Shown: positions 33,303 to 41,672 of the stretch, piece by piece | How positions within the stretch are numbered: the stretch's first letter is position 1 | Layout of the letters: each line of letters opens with the position of its first letter | NCBI RefSeq assembly: GCF_044987625.1 | Contig: NZ_JBJDSB010000002.1 | Span: forward strand, 620,001-684,000 | Reading direction: 5' to 3' | Length of the DNA: 64,000 bases | Source of the DNA: Desulfobaculum sp044987625 | GTDB taxonomy: Bacteria; Desulfobacterota; Desulfovibrionia; Desulfovibrionales; Desulfovibrionaceae | Position numbers and translations under genes: made by a program | Notes under the pieces: model-generated | What the model was told of the DNA's origin: nothing | What the model saw: only the letters and a program-made list of their open reading frames with translations | Database searches by the model: none

Positions 33303-33998
33303 ATGAGAAAGAATGTGATACTCCTGCTGGCCGTTGTTGCCCTGTTTGGGTGCACGCCGCAGCAGAAAGTCAGCCAGCCCATGCCCGTGCTCAACAGGCC
33401 CATGGAACAGGCGCCGCCGCCGGAGGTGAACCCCGGCTCGCTGTACAGCCCGGATGACGCGGGATTCCTGTTCTCGGACAACCGCGCCCGGCGCGTTGGC
33501 GACATTGTGCAGGTGAACATCGTCGAGACGTCCAACGGCAAGCACACCGCCGATACCACGTCGGACCGCGACTCCACCATGAGCATGAACATCACCGGCT
33601 TCTGGGGCCGCTCCAAGGCGGAGATCCCCGGCGTGGGCAGCATCGGCAACGTGGGCGAGACGCCCATCGTTGGCGGCACTGTGGCCAATACCTTTGAAGG
33701 AACGGGCGAGACGAGCCGCACGTCCAACGTCTCCGCCACAGTGGCGGCGCGCGTGGTCCGCGTGATGCCCGGCGGCCTGATGCAGATTGAAGGCGCGCGG
33801 CAGGTGAAGGTCAATAACGAGACGCAGGTGCTGGTGGTCCGTGGCCTCGTGCGCGGCAAGGACATCCGTCCGGACAACTCCGTCACGTCCAACTACATCG
33901 CCAATGCGCAGATCGAGTACTACGGTCAGGGCGTGCTTGCCGACAAGCAGCGTCCCGGCTGGCTGACCCGTCTGCTGGATAATGCGTGGCCCTTCTAG
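33303..33998 (+). CDS. flgH: Flagellar L-ring protein FlgH
   Basis: 231-residue outer-membrane lipoprotein with lipobox LFGC (Cys17). It has GSLYSPDDAGFLFSDNRARR, VGDIVQVNIVE, and NETQVLVVRGLVRGKDIRPD then SNYIANAQIEYYGQGVLADK, all FlgH hallmarks. It forms the outer-membrane ring of the basal body. GGAGGAAGGAG precedes the ATG. It lies between flgA and flgI, the common order. Confidence 0.96.
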   Translation: MRKNVILLLAVVALFGCTPQQKVSQPMPVLNRPMEQAPPPEVNPGSLYSPDDAGFLFSDNRARRVGDIVQVNIVETSNGKHTADTTSDRDSTMSMNITGFWGRSKAEIPGVGSIGNVGETPIVGGTVANTFEGTGETSRTSNVSATVAARVVRVMPGGLMQIEGARQVKVNNETQVLVVRGLVRGKDIRPDNSVTSNYIANAQIEYYGQGVLADKQRPGWLTRLLDNAWPF

Positions 33999-34029
33999 CC
34001 GCGCTCGCATCGAGAAACCGGAGAGAGAC

Positions 34030-35196
34030 ATGAACCAAGGCATTACCGCACACCGCCAGACTCCGCGCCGCCCTGCCGACAGGACACTGGTGCACATTAT
34101 GACGTTTGCGCTGGCGCTTGTGCTGGCTGCGGGAAGCTGCCTGTGGCCCGCCAAGGCCGAGGCCGTGCGTTTGAAGGATTTGGCCACCTTTGCGGGTGTG
34201 CGCTCCAACCAACTGGTGGGCTACGGCCTTGTGGTTGGTCTGAGTGGCACCGGCGACAAGAAGAAATCGCGCTTCACCATCCAGTCCATGGTCAACATGC
34301 TGGAGAAGATGGGTGTGGCCGTAGACAGCGCCACCCTCCAGCCCAAGAACGTGGCCGCGGTGATGGTGACGGCCAAGATGCCGGTTTCCGCACGTCCCGG
34401 CTCCCAGCTTGATGTGACGGTGTCATCCCTTGGCGACGCCAGCAGTCTGCTTGGCGGCGTGCTGCTGATGACGCCGCTCAAGGGCATTGACGGCAAAATC
34501 TACGCGCTGGCGCAGGGACCGATGGTCCTTGGCGGCATGTCCGTTGACGGGCAGGCCGCATCCGCGCAGAAGAACATTCCCACCGTCGGAGCCATCCCCA
34601 ACGGCGCCACCGTTGAGCGCGCCGTGCCCTTTAAGTTCAACACGCAGGACGAAATGGTTCTGCATATGAACAACCCCGATTTTTCCACCACCATGGATGT
34701 GGTTGAGAAGATCAACCAGACCATGGGGCAGGAGTATGCCCGCGCCGACGATATCGCCACCATCAAGCTCGCCATTCCCGAGGAGTTCCGTGGTAACCTC
34801 GTCCCGCTGATGGCATCCCTTGAGAATCTGGAAGTCAGCCCGCAGGGCAAGGCCAAGGTTGTGGTGGACGAAAAGACCGGCACCGTGGTGCTTGGGCGCG
34901 ACGTTCGCCTGTCCAAGGTGGCTGTGGCCCATGGCAGCCTGCAGATTGTGGTGCGCGAGGGACAGGATGTGTCCCAGCCCACAGCGCCCTTTGGCGGCGG
35001 CGAAACCGTGGCCACACCGCAGACCGACATCGCCGTGCAGGAAGAGAACAAGCGTCTCATGCTCATGGAGGGCGCAACCCTTCAGGAACTGGTGGACGGC
35101 CTCAACTCCATCGGCGCAACCCCGCGCGACCTTATCTCCATCCTGCGCACGCTCAAGTCCGCTGGCGCTCTGCACGCGGAATTGGAGGTCATCTAA
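34030..35196 (+). CDS. flgI: Flagellar P-ring protein FlgI
   Basis: 388 residues with a signal sequence (about 20-45, AKAEA) then VRLKDLATFAGVRSNQLVGY, GLVVGLSGTGDKK, DVTVSSLGDASSLLGGVLLM, and a C-terminal LQELVDGLNSIGATPRDLIS. It forms the periplasmic P ring around the rod. CCGGAGAGAGAC precedes the ATG. Its stop is directly followed by the ATG of the next gene. Confidence 0.97.
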   Translation: MNQGITAHRQTPRRPADRTLVHIMTFALALVLAAGSCLWPAKAEAVRLKDLATFAGVRSNQLVGYGLVVGLSGTGDKKKSRFTIQSMVNMLEKMGVAVDSATLQPKNVAAVMVTAKMPVSARPGSQLDVTVSSLGDASSLLGGVLLMTPLKGIDGKIYALAQGPMVLGGMSVDGQAASAQKNIPTVGAIPNGATVERAVPFKFNTQDEMVLHMNNPDFSTTMDVVEKINQTMGQEYARADDIATIKLAIPEEFRGNLVPLMASLENLEVSPQGKAKVVVDEKTGTVVLGRDVRLSKVAVAHGSLQIVVREGQDVSQPTAPFGGGETVATPQTDIAVQEENKRLMLMEGATLQELVDGLNSIGATPRDLISILRTLKSAGALHAELEVI

Positions 35197-36354
35197 ATGG
35201 TAGGCCCGAAGCTGAATGCCGAAGCCGCCATGATGCAGGCCGACCAGAGCGAAGCGCTGAAGCGTAAGCTGGGTCTGGATCAGTTGCGGCGTCAGCTCGC
35301 CACCGGCGAGACGGAAGAGAAGAAGCTCCGCAAAGCGTGCGAGGGCTTCGAGGCGGTGTTCATCAATAAGCTGTGGAAGCAGATGCGCACCAACGTCCCG
35401 CAGGAGGGCTACCTCCATAGCCGCGAGGAAAAGTTCTATGTGGGCATGTTCGACCAGAAGCTGGCCGAAAAGCTCGCGGACTCCGGGGGCGTTGGCATTG
35501 GCGATATGCTGTTCAACCAGCTACGCGAGCAGCTTCTTGACGGCAGCCGTACCGCGCGCACCGTGCGCAAGTCGCCGGAGGAACTGAATCCGCTGGAGAT
35601 GCCGGAACGCGCGGACGCGGCGCAGGCCTCGGGCATTCATATCAAGAAAAAGCCGCCCCTTGAGGTGGTTTCCGAACCGGAGGAGGGCGGGGCCGCGCGC
35701 CCCGCCGCCCCGGCGCCCGAACCCATGCGTGAGCCGCAGGCCGTGGTTGACGACGCCGCCGTGGTTGCATCCGTCAAGAAGGACCGCTTGCCAGCCGCCG
35801 CGCCGCCGGAACTGATGGCCAAGGCCATGCAGCTTGCCGCGAGCATCGAGTACCAGCACGCCCGCACCTCGGCCAGCGCGCCCCCGGACTTGAACGCTGC
35901 GGCCGCTCCAGCCTCTGCCGCACCGGTGGAGCGTGGGACCCTGTCGTGGCCTGCGCTTGGAACGGTGCAGGGCGAATTCGGCTGGCGGACGGACCCGGTG
36001 ACCGGCGCGCGGGAGTGGCACCCCGGCCTTGATATTGCCGGGCGCGAGGGTGACCCCATAGCCGCATGCTGGGGCGGAAAGGTTGTTTTTGCCGGAGAGC
36101 AGGGGCGCTACGGCCAGACCGTGGTCATAGAGCACCCCGGCGGATGGCGCAGTATGTATGGGCACAACCAGAAAAATTTGGTTGAAATTGGTCAGGTTGT
36201 CGAAGCTGGTCAGAAAATTGCAACAATGGGAGATACCGGGAGCGCACCCGGAACGATTCTCCACTTTGAACTGCGCCAGGGCGATCAGGCCATGAACCCG
36301 GAGCGCGTCCGGGAGACCATGCAGGCCGTGGCGTCCGCAGACGACAACGCATAA
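35197..36354 (+). CDS. FlgJ-like rod-binding protein with C-terminal M23 peptidase-type domain
   Basis: 385 residues. Residues about 40-115 are the rod-binding domain (EGFEAVFINKLWKQMRTNVP and YVGMFDQKLAEKLADSGGVG) as in FlgJ. A Pro/Ala-rich linker follows, then an M23/LytM domain (about 255-375): FGWRTDPVTGAREWHPGLDI supplies the H-x3-D zinc pair, MYGH a conserved His, and ILHFEL the last zinc His. The residue two before that His, normally His in HxH, is Ile. Enterobacterial FlgJ instead has a muramidase domain. The protein may bind rather than cut peptidoglycan where the rod passes. It begins directly after flgI. Confidence 0.87.
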   Translation: MVGPKLNAEAAMMQADQSEALKRKLGLDQLRRQLATGETEEKKLRKACEGFEAVFINKLWKQMRTNVPQEGYLHSREEKFYVGMFDQKLAEKLADSGGVGIGDMLFNQLREQLLDGSRTARTVRKSPEELNPLEMPERADAAQASGIHIKKKPPLEVVSEPEEGGAARPAAPAPEPMREPQAVVDDAAVVASVKKDRLPAAAPPELMAKAMQLAASIEYQHARTSASAPPDLNAAAAPASAAPVERGTLSWPALGTVQGEFGWRTDPVTGAREWHPGLDIAGREGDPIAACWGGKVVFAGEQGRYGQTVVIEHPGGWRSMYGHNQKNLVEIGQVVEAGQKIATMGDTGSAPGTILHFELRQGDQAMNPERVRETMQAVASADDNA

Positions 36355-36367
36355 ACGGAGCGCGTAC

Positions 36368-36847
36368 ATGTTGAGCCGAATCAAGGAAAACATACACCGC
36401 CAGAACAAGGCGATGGATTTCCTCCATGAATTGCTTGAGGAAGAATTTTCCCATCTTACGGGCCACGATCCCCAGCAGGTGACCAGCATTGAGCTGTCCT
36501 TGCAGGAGCTGTTGCGCCAGATTGCCATGGAGCGCGTCTACCTGCGCCAGTTGGTTACGGAAATGGTCCCCGAGGCGGCGAACATGGCCGACCTGACCGC
36601 CACGCTGACGCCCGAGGAGGCCGCCCCCATTCAGGAGGTGCTGGATGAGGTGGACGCCAAGGAGCAGGTCTGCGCCGTACAGGCGGAGAAGAATGCCCAG
36701 CTTGCCGTCGCCCTTGTGGAGCAGAGCACCAGCATGCTGGAGTTCATGCACCAGCAGATTCAGCCCAAGCAGGAAAACACCTACGGCCGCAGTGGACGCT
36801 ACTCCAAGCACCACCCTCAGGCCGCGCTGCTTAAAGGGAGGCTCTAA
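36368..36847 (+). CDS. flgN: FlgN-family flagellar export chaperone
   Basis: 159 residues, largely helical with repeated Glu/Gln/Leu (HELLEEEFSHL, LSLQELLRQIAMERVYLRQL, EVDAKEQVCAVQAEKNAQLA), as in FlgN, the cytosolic chaperone for FlgK and FlgL. Its place directly before flgK and flgL and the one-base overlap with flgK (TAATG) support the call; sequence alone is weakly diagnostic. GGAGCG precedes the ATG. Confidence 0.8.
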   Translation: MLSRIKENIHRQNKAMDFLHELLEEEFSHLTGHDPQQVTSIELSLQELLRQIAMERVYLRQLVTEMVPEAANMADLTATLTPEEAAPIQEVLDEVDAKEQVCAVQAEKNAQLAVALVEQSTSMLEFMHQQIQPKQENTYGRSGRYSKHHPQAALLKGRL

Positions 36848-38961
36848 TGCCCGGAGTCAACTCGATTCTCGACATCGGTAAACTGGGTCTCTTTGCGTCT
36901 CAGTCGGCAATCGAGGTCACCGGCAACAATATCTCCAACGTCAACACCCCCGGGTACAGCCGTCAGCGCGTTAACCTCGAAGAGGCTATCAGCATTGACT
37001 ACCGTCCCGGCCAGATGGGAACGGGTGTTCGCGCTACGGAGGTTGTCCGGTATTTCGACGAGTTCGTTGAGCAGCAGTTTACGGTGAAGGTGGCCGACAG
37101 AAGCCGCTGGGATGCCCTGTGGCAGAACCTGCGCAGCGTGGATGGGCTGTTTAACGAAAGCTCCACCCGCGGCATCAGCTCGTCTATGGACCAGTTCTTT
37201 AACGACTGGCAGGACCTGTCCGCCCCCGGTTCGGCGCAGGCCAAGCGCGAAGCGCTGCTTGGCAACACCCGCACGCTGCTGAGCGCTATCCATACGGCGC
37301 AGTCCGACATGGAGCGCATGCAGCAGCAGATGAACGGCTTCATTGAGCAGGAAGTGGAGGATATCAATAACCTCATCCACGATATTGCCGCCGTGAATGC
37401 CGAAATTGCCATCCATCACGATCCGGGCAAAAACAACGCCAATTCGCTGCTGGACCAGCGCACCCAGCTCGTGCGCGACCTCGCCAACCGTATGGACATC
37501 GATTACATCGACAACGGTGGCGGCAACTTCACGGTGCTGACCAAGGCCGGGCACACCCTCGTGGACGGCAATCAGACCTATGAAATTACGATGGAGAACG
37601 CCAAGACCGTCGCGAACCTGACCCCCGGTTCCGGCTTTGATGGCGAAATCTACTTCGAAGGCAGCGACGACTTTGAGTACACCGTTGAGGTGCTCACCGA
37701 CGGTGACGTCTCCAGCGGCGCAGGTGCGGCGACCTTCCGCGTGTCCCTTGACGGCGGCCGGACGTGGATGACCGATGAAGACGGCAACGAAAAGCATTTT
37801 TCCGCCCGCCCCGAGGGCGGCAAGGTCAGCGTCGGCGACCTGAACATCTGGTTCGGTGAAAAGAATGACGCCGGGACCGCTCCCGGTACAGATCTTTCGG
37901 CCGGAGACTCCTTTACCATCGTGCCCAAGGCGGGCCTGTACTGGTACAAGAATACCTCCACGGCCATGAACATCACGCCGCAGTCCTACAGCAACGGCGC
38001 GGACGACAAACGTCGCCTGACCGGCGGTTCCCTGACCGGGTATTTCCACTTCCGCGACCAGCACGTGGGCAAGTACAAGGACCGTCTGGACGCCCTTGCC
38101 AAGTCGCTGGCGTGGGAAGTGAACCGCCTGCACTCGCAGGGCGTTGGCGAACAGAAGTTCACCGATGTGACGGGGACGTACACCGTCAATTCCTCGTCCG
38201 TGGCCCTTGGCAGCAACTCGTCGGGCCTTGCCTTTGGCGACAAGCTCCAGAAGGGCAACGTGGAGATGTTCGTCTACGACTCCACGGACGGTTCCGTGAT
38301 TTCCAGCGGCGCGCTGGACTTTGGCGGCGGCGCGAGCTTTGACCCCGCCGTGCATACGCTGGACGACGTGGCAACGGCCATCAACAATACCTTTGGTGCC
38401 AATGTGACGGCGTCCGTCTCCAACGGGCAACTGCGCATCCAGAGCGACGACCCCGATGTGGAGTTCGCCTTTGGTTCGGACTCCTCCGGTCTGCTGGCCG
38501 GCCTTGGCATCAACACGTATTTTCAGGGCAGCAGCGCCAGCGACCTTGAGCTGAACGCCGCCATCGTCAAAGACCCAGAGCTGCTGGCCATGGGGCACGT
38601 CAACGGCGCGGGCGAGGCCAACCTCGGTGACCGCGTGACCGCCACCAATATCGCCAAGCTCAAGGACAAGGACGTCGGCATCAGCACCAGCCGCGAGGGC
38701 CGCACGGAACAGACCCTGAACGAATACTACAACAACATCGTCGGAACCGTTGGTGCGGACACCTCGGCCGCCGAATACAACTACAAGTTCAACAACACGC
38801 TGGCCCAGAATCTTGAAGACCGACAGGAAGAGGTCTCCGGAGTCAACCTCGACGAGGAAATGGGCAATCTCATCAAGTTTCAGCATTCCTACACGGCGGC
38901 GGCCAAGCTGATAACCACCGCCGACCAGATGCTGCAAACCGTGCTGGCACTCAAGAACTAG
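36847..38961 (+). CDS. flgK: Flagellar hook-associated protein FlgK (HAP1)
   Basis: 704 residues. N-terminal IEVTGNNISNVNTPGYSRQR and C-terminal SGVNLDEEMGNLIKFQHSYT then AAKLITTADQMLQTVLAL are the conserved coiled-coil ends. The large central part carries variable domains, including the Asp-box SLDGGRTW at residues 300-307 inside a beta-rich segment (about 270-350). FlgK forms the first hook-filament junction. The start overlaps the flgN stop. Confidence 0.96.
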   Translation: MPGVNSILDIGKLGLFASQSAIEVTGNNISNVNTPGYSRQRVNLEEAISIDYRPGQMGTGVRATEVVRYFDEFVEQQFTVKVADRSRWDALWQNLRSVDGLFNESSTRGISSSMDQFFNDWQDLSAPGSAQAKREALLGNTRTLLSAIHTAQSDMERMQQQMNGFIEQEVEDINNLIHDIAAVNAEIAIHHDPGKNNANSLLDQRTQLVRDLANRMDIDYIDNGGGNFTVLTKAGHTLVDGNQTYEITMENAKTVANLTPGSGFDGEIYFEGSDDFEYTVEVLTDGDVSSGAGAATFRVSLDGGRTWMTDEDGNEKHFSARPEGGKVSVGDLNIWFGEKNDAGTAPGTDLSAGDSFTIVPKAGLYWYKNTSTAMNITPQSYSNGADDKRRLTGGSLTGYFHFRDQHVGKYKDRLDALAKSLAWEVNRLHSQGVGEQKFTDVTGTYTVNSSSVALGSNSSGLAFGDKLQKGNVEMFVYDSTDGSVISSGALDFGGGASFDPAVHTLDDVATAINNTFGANVTASVSNGQLRIQSDDPDVEFAFGSDSSGLLAGLGINTYFQGSSASDLELNAAIVKDPELLAMGHVNGAGEANLGDRVTATNIAKLKDKDVGISTSREGRTEQTLNEYYNNIVGTVGADTSAAEYNYKFNNTLAQNLEDRQEEVSGVNLDEEMGNLIKFQHSYTAAAKLITTADQMLQTVLALKN

Positions 38962-38974
38962 GAAGGTTCACGTC

Positions 38975-40537
38975 ATGCCTATCAGAGTTTCACACAGGAG
39001 CCGTTTCACGTTCTTCATCGGCAACATGAATTCTTCGCTTGCCGATTTGATGGAACTGAACACGCAGGCCGCCACCCAGAAGAAGATCAACAAGCCCTCG
39101 GACAATTCGTCCGGTATGGTGCAGGTGCTGGACCACCGCAACACCCTGAACTCCATCGCGCAGTATCAGGAGAACGTCACCAACGCCAAGGGCTGGTTGG
39201 CCGTGGCCGACGACAAGCTCACCAAGGCCAACGAAATCCTGACGCAGCTGCGCGGGCTGGCCGAGCAGGCCGCAACGGGCACCATAAGCGACGACAACCG
39301 CGAGCAGGCCAGCTATGAGGCGCGCCAGCTGCTGGACGAGCTTATCGCCCTTGGCAACACCGAGTATCAGGGCAACTACATCTTTTCCGGTCACAAAACG
39401 GACACGCAGGCCTATGAGCGTGCCCTGTGGGTGACGGACAGTGATGGCAATTCCACGGACGCAAATGGCGATCCGCAGTTCTCCGTAACTGGAGGGCTGG
39501 AGCGTTCCGCCATTGTGCGTTTTTTGGATACCGGCGACATCGGCGGCGGCTCCGCCATCAACTACGAGTTCTCCACTGACGGTGGCCGTACCTTCTCCTC
39601 CGGAACCATCCCGGCGGGCGCGGGCGACAAGACCATCACCATCGGCGGCGCGCAGTTGACGCTCAATGACGGCATGCATGTGGACGCGGTGGATACCAGT
39701 GTGGATTCCACCAACAACAACGGCACCACCCTGTGGGTTCGTCCCTCTGCCCGCTACAAGGGCGACGACGTGGACTCCATCAGCGTGCAGGATTTTGGCA
39801 ATCTGCCTGCGGGCATGAGCGCCAGCGCGGCCGGCGTATTCGGCGGCAACGTCACGGTGCGTGTGGATTCGGGCAACACCCTGACCACGGGCAACACGGT
39901 GGAGTATTCCTACTCCATGGACGGCGGCGCAACGTGGGAGACGGGGCAGACCGCCACGGTGGCGACCGACGGCGAGCTGACCTTTAATGTGCCCGGCGGT
40001 CACCTGGACCTTGCCGGCGGCGCAGCGGGCGATACCATCTCCACGGACAGCCAGTTCCTCGTGCGGCCGCGCTCGGGAAAAATCGATCTGCAAATAGGTC
40101 CTAACGAGTCGATTGAAATAAATAATATTGGCAAAGATATCTTTGGCGGTGTATATGCATCACCAAGCGGGAGTGGAGTCACTCTTGCCACCGGATTGCC
40201 TCTGGACCAGAACATGTTCGACGTCATCGGGGAGATGGTGGGCTATCTGGAGACGAATAATCAGCAGGGTTGCCAGGAGAGTCTGGAGCAGATTGATGCT
40301 GTGTCCAAGCACATCCTGACCAATGCCGCCCGCGTTGGCGCGGCGGAAAACCGCCTGCAGATTACCGAGAATACCCTCGGCGCTCTGAAGCACAACGAAA
40401 CGAGCAGACTGTCCGACGTAGAGGATGCTGACGTCAGTGAACTGATGACCCAGCTGGCCAACCAGCAAATCATCTACGAGACGGTGCTCAGGTCGTCGTC
40501 CATGATCATGAGGATGAGTCTGGCGAACTTCATGTAA
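38975..40537 (+). CDS. flgL: Flagellar hook-associated protein FlgL (HAP3)
   Basis: 520 residues, longer than E. coli FlgL (317). Flagellin-like ends: NSSLADLMELNTQAATQKKI and NKPSDNSSGMVQVLDHRNTL at the N-terminus, and SRLSDVEDADVSELMTQLAN at the C-terminus. A central insertion (about residues 150-370) is built of beta-rich segments with two Asp-boxes, STDGGRTF (200-207) and SMDGGATW (314-321). Codons about 368-397 are unusually AT-rich. FlgL is the second hook-filament adaptor. AGGAAGG precedes the ATG. Confidence 0.93.
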   Translation: MPIRVSHRSRFTFFIGNMNSSLADLMELNTQAATQKKINKPSDNSSGMVQVLDHRNTLNSIAQYQENVTNAKGWLAVADDKLTKANEILTQLRGLAEQAATGTISDDNREQASYEARQLLDELIALGNTEYQGNYIFSGHKTDTQAYERALWVTDSDGNSTDANGDPQFSVTGGLERSAIVRFLDTGDIGGGSAINYEFSTDGGRTFSSGTIPAGAGDKTITIGGAQLTLNDGMHVDAVDTSVDSTNNNGTTLWVRPSARYKGDDVDSISVQDFGNLPAGMSASAAGVFGGNVTVRVDSGNTLTTGNTVEYSYSMDGGATWETGQTATVATDGELTFNVPGGHLDLAGGAAGDTISTDSQFLVRPRSGKIDLQIGPNESIEINNIGKDIFGGVYASPSGSGVTLATGLPLDQNMFDVIGEMVGYLETNNQQGCQESLEQIDAVSKHILTNAARVGAAENRLQITENTLGALKHNETSRLSDVEDADVSELMTQLANQQIIYETVLRSSSMIMRMSLANFM

Positions 40538-40543
40538 TGAATC

Positions 40544-40578
40544 GCCGCCCCGGCCGCCTCTGGTATAACCCGGGCGGC
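40544..40578 (+). promoter_or_regulatory. Hairpin between flgL and csrA
   Basis: GCCGCCC (40544-40550) pairs with GGGCGGC (40572-40578), extended by partly paired CGG/CCC. No T-run follows. It may separate flgL and csrA transcripts partially or influence access to the csrA leader. Confidence 0.4.
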
Positions 40579-40600
40579 TTATGGTAAACTTTTACGCACT

Positions 40601-40608
40601 CGGGATGA
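40601..40608 (+). promoter_or_regulatory. CsrA-type RGGAUG site over the csrA ribosome-binding site
   Basis: The leader reads CTCGGGATGACATG; GGGATG matches the RGGAUG core of the CsrA consensus and coincides with the csrA Shine-Dalgarno region. Such overlap is how CsrA represses translation, so autoregulation is plausible. Confidence 0.4.
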
Positions 40609-40609
40609 C

Positions 40610-40852
40610 ATGCTCATCTTAACACGACGCCCAGGGGAGAGCATCTACCTTGGGGACGACATCAAGATAACCGTCCTCAGCGTGCAGGGGAAGCAGATCA
40701 AAATCGGGCTGGAAGTGCCCGATGATCTGCCAGTGTATCGTGAGGAAGTGTATTTACGGGTTCAGGAGCAAAATAAGCTCGCCCTCCAACTGTCAGATCA
40801 GGATTTGTTCGCCGCGACACAACTATGGCAGACAGAAAAGAAGAAAAAGTGA
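40610..40852 (+). CDS. csrA: Carbon storage/flagellar translational regulator CsrA
   Basis: 80 residues: MLILTRRPGESIYLGDDIKI, TVLSVQGKQIKIGLEVPDDL, PVYREEVYLRVQ, then a longer C-terminal tail ending with four lysines. It is a dimeric RNA-binding protein that blocks ribosome access at GGA motifs; in flagellated bacteria with FliW it represses flagellin synthesis until FliW is released. Its 3' end overlaps fliW by 28 bases. Length is within the 60-80 range. Confidence 0.96.
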   Translation: MLILTRRPGESIYLGDDIKITVLSVQGKQIKIGLEVPDDLPVYREEVYLRVQEQNKLALQLSDQDLFAATQLWQTEKKKK

Positions 40853-41352
40853 TCCAGACACGGCTTGGTACGCTGACCGTGGACATGGAGCGTGTGATTG
40901 CCTTTCCGCGCGGGCTTATAGGCTTTGAGGACTGCAAGCAGTTCAGCCTTGTGCAGCTTCGCGAGGATTCGCCTTTTCTCATCCTGCAGAGCATTACGCA
41001 TCCGGAGCTTGGCCTGCTTGTGGCCGATCCGTTTTCGTTTATGCAGGACTACAACGTCAAACTCGGCAACGCCGAACAGAAAATCCTGCAGCTGGACAGC
41101 GCGGAGCAGGTGGCGGTGCTGGTGACCGTCAACATCCCGCAGGGCAAGCCGGAGCATACCGCGCTGAACCTGACGGGTCCCATTATGGTCAACCATCAGG
41201 CCCGCATTGGCCTGCAGGTGCCGCAGGTGGATTCCAAGTACCCCAGCAGGTACTACATTCACGGGGAGGGTGGGGAGCTTCCCGCGCCCGGCACCGAGGT
41301 GCCTTCGGCAGGGCAGGAGGATGAGACCGGGGGAACCGGACCCGCCGACTAG
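40825..41352 (+). CDS. fliW: Flagellar assembly factor FliW
   Basis: 175 residues. IQTRLGTLTVDMERVIAFPR then GLIGFEDCKQFSLVQL and LLVADPFSFMQDYNVKLG then VTVNIPQGKPEHTALNLTGP are FliW family motifs. FliW binds CsrA and relieves repression of flagellin. The ATG at 40825 overlaps csrA by 28 bases; a GTG at 40849, giving a GTGA overlap and starting VIQTRLG, is a real alternative. Its stop TAG shares a CTAG with the convergent flgM stop. Confidence 0.93.
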   Translation: MADRKEEKVIQTRLGTLTVDMERVIAFPRGLIGFEDCKQFSLVQLREDSPFLILQSITHPELGLLVADPFSFMQDYNVKLGNAEQKILQLDSAEQVAVLVTVNIPQGKPEHTALNLTGPIMVNHQARIGLQVPQVDSKYPSRYYIHGEGGELPAPGTEVPSAGQEDETGGTGPAD

Positions 41353-41645
41353 ATCAGCAGGTCCAGATCCTCCTCAACGATCTTTTGCGCGGTTTTGCGG
41401 GTGTCCGGAACGTATTCTCCCGCATCAACCTGCGCCTTGATGGCCAGAACCTTGGCGCGGCGGACTTCCGGAGCCGTCTGCGCCTCGCTCAGGGCGGAAC
41501 TGTAGAGCTTGCCTTCAGAGGACAATTCTACGGAGTCGCCCTTTTTCGTATGGGCGCTGGATGAGCGCCCCTTGCCGGGGCCTGAACCGGGTTTCTCGAC
41601 CTGCTCATAGGTCTTGAGCCCGGTGAGCGGTCCGAGTATTTTCAT
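41349..41645 (-). CDS. flgM: Anti-sigma-28 factor FlgM
   Basis: 98 residues. N-terminal MKILGPLTGLKTYEQVEKPG and a Ser/Lys-rich flexible part precede the sigma-28-binding C-terminal helices: DSVELSSEGKLYSSALSEAQ, then VLAIKAQVDAGEYVPDTRKT and AQKIVEEDLDLLI, the FlgM pattern. It holds FliA inactive until exported through the finished hook. GGGGGGAG precedes the ATG. It lies 27 bases after the partner gene at 41673 and both should be read from the sigma-28 promoter at 42113. Confidence 0.92.
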   Translation of the reverse strand: MKILGPLTGLKTYEQVEKPGSGPGKGRSSSAHTKKGDSVELSSEGKLYSSALSEAQTAPEVRRAKVLAIKAQVDAGEYVPDTRKTAQKIVEEDLDLLI

Positions 41646-41672
41646 GGTTTCTCCCCCCTTTTCGCATTGCAG

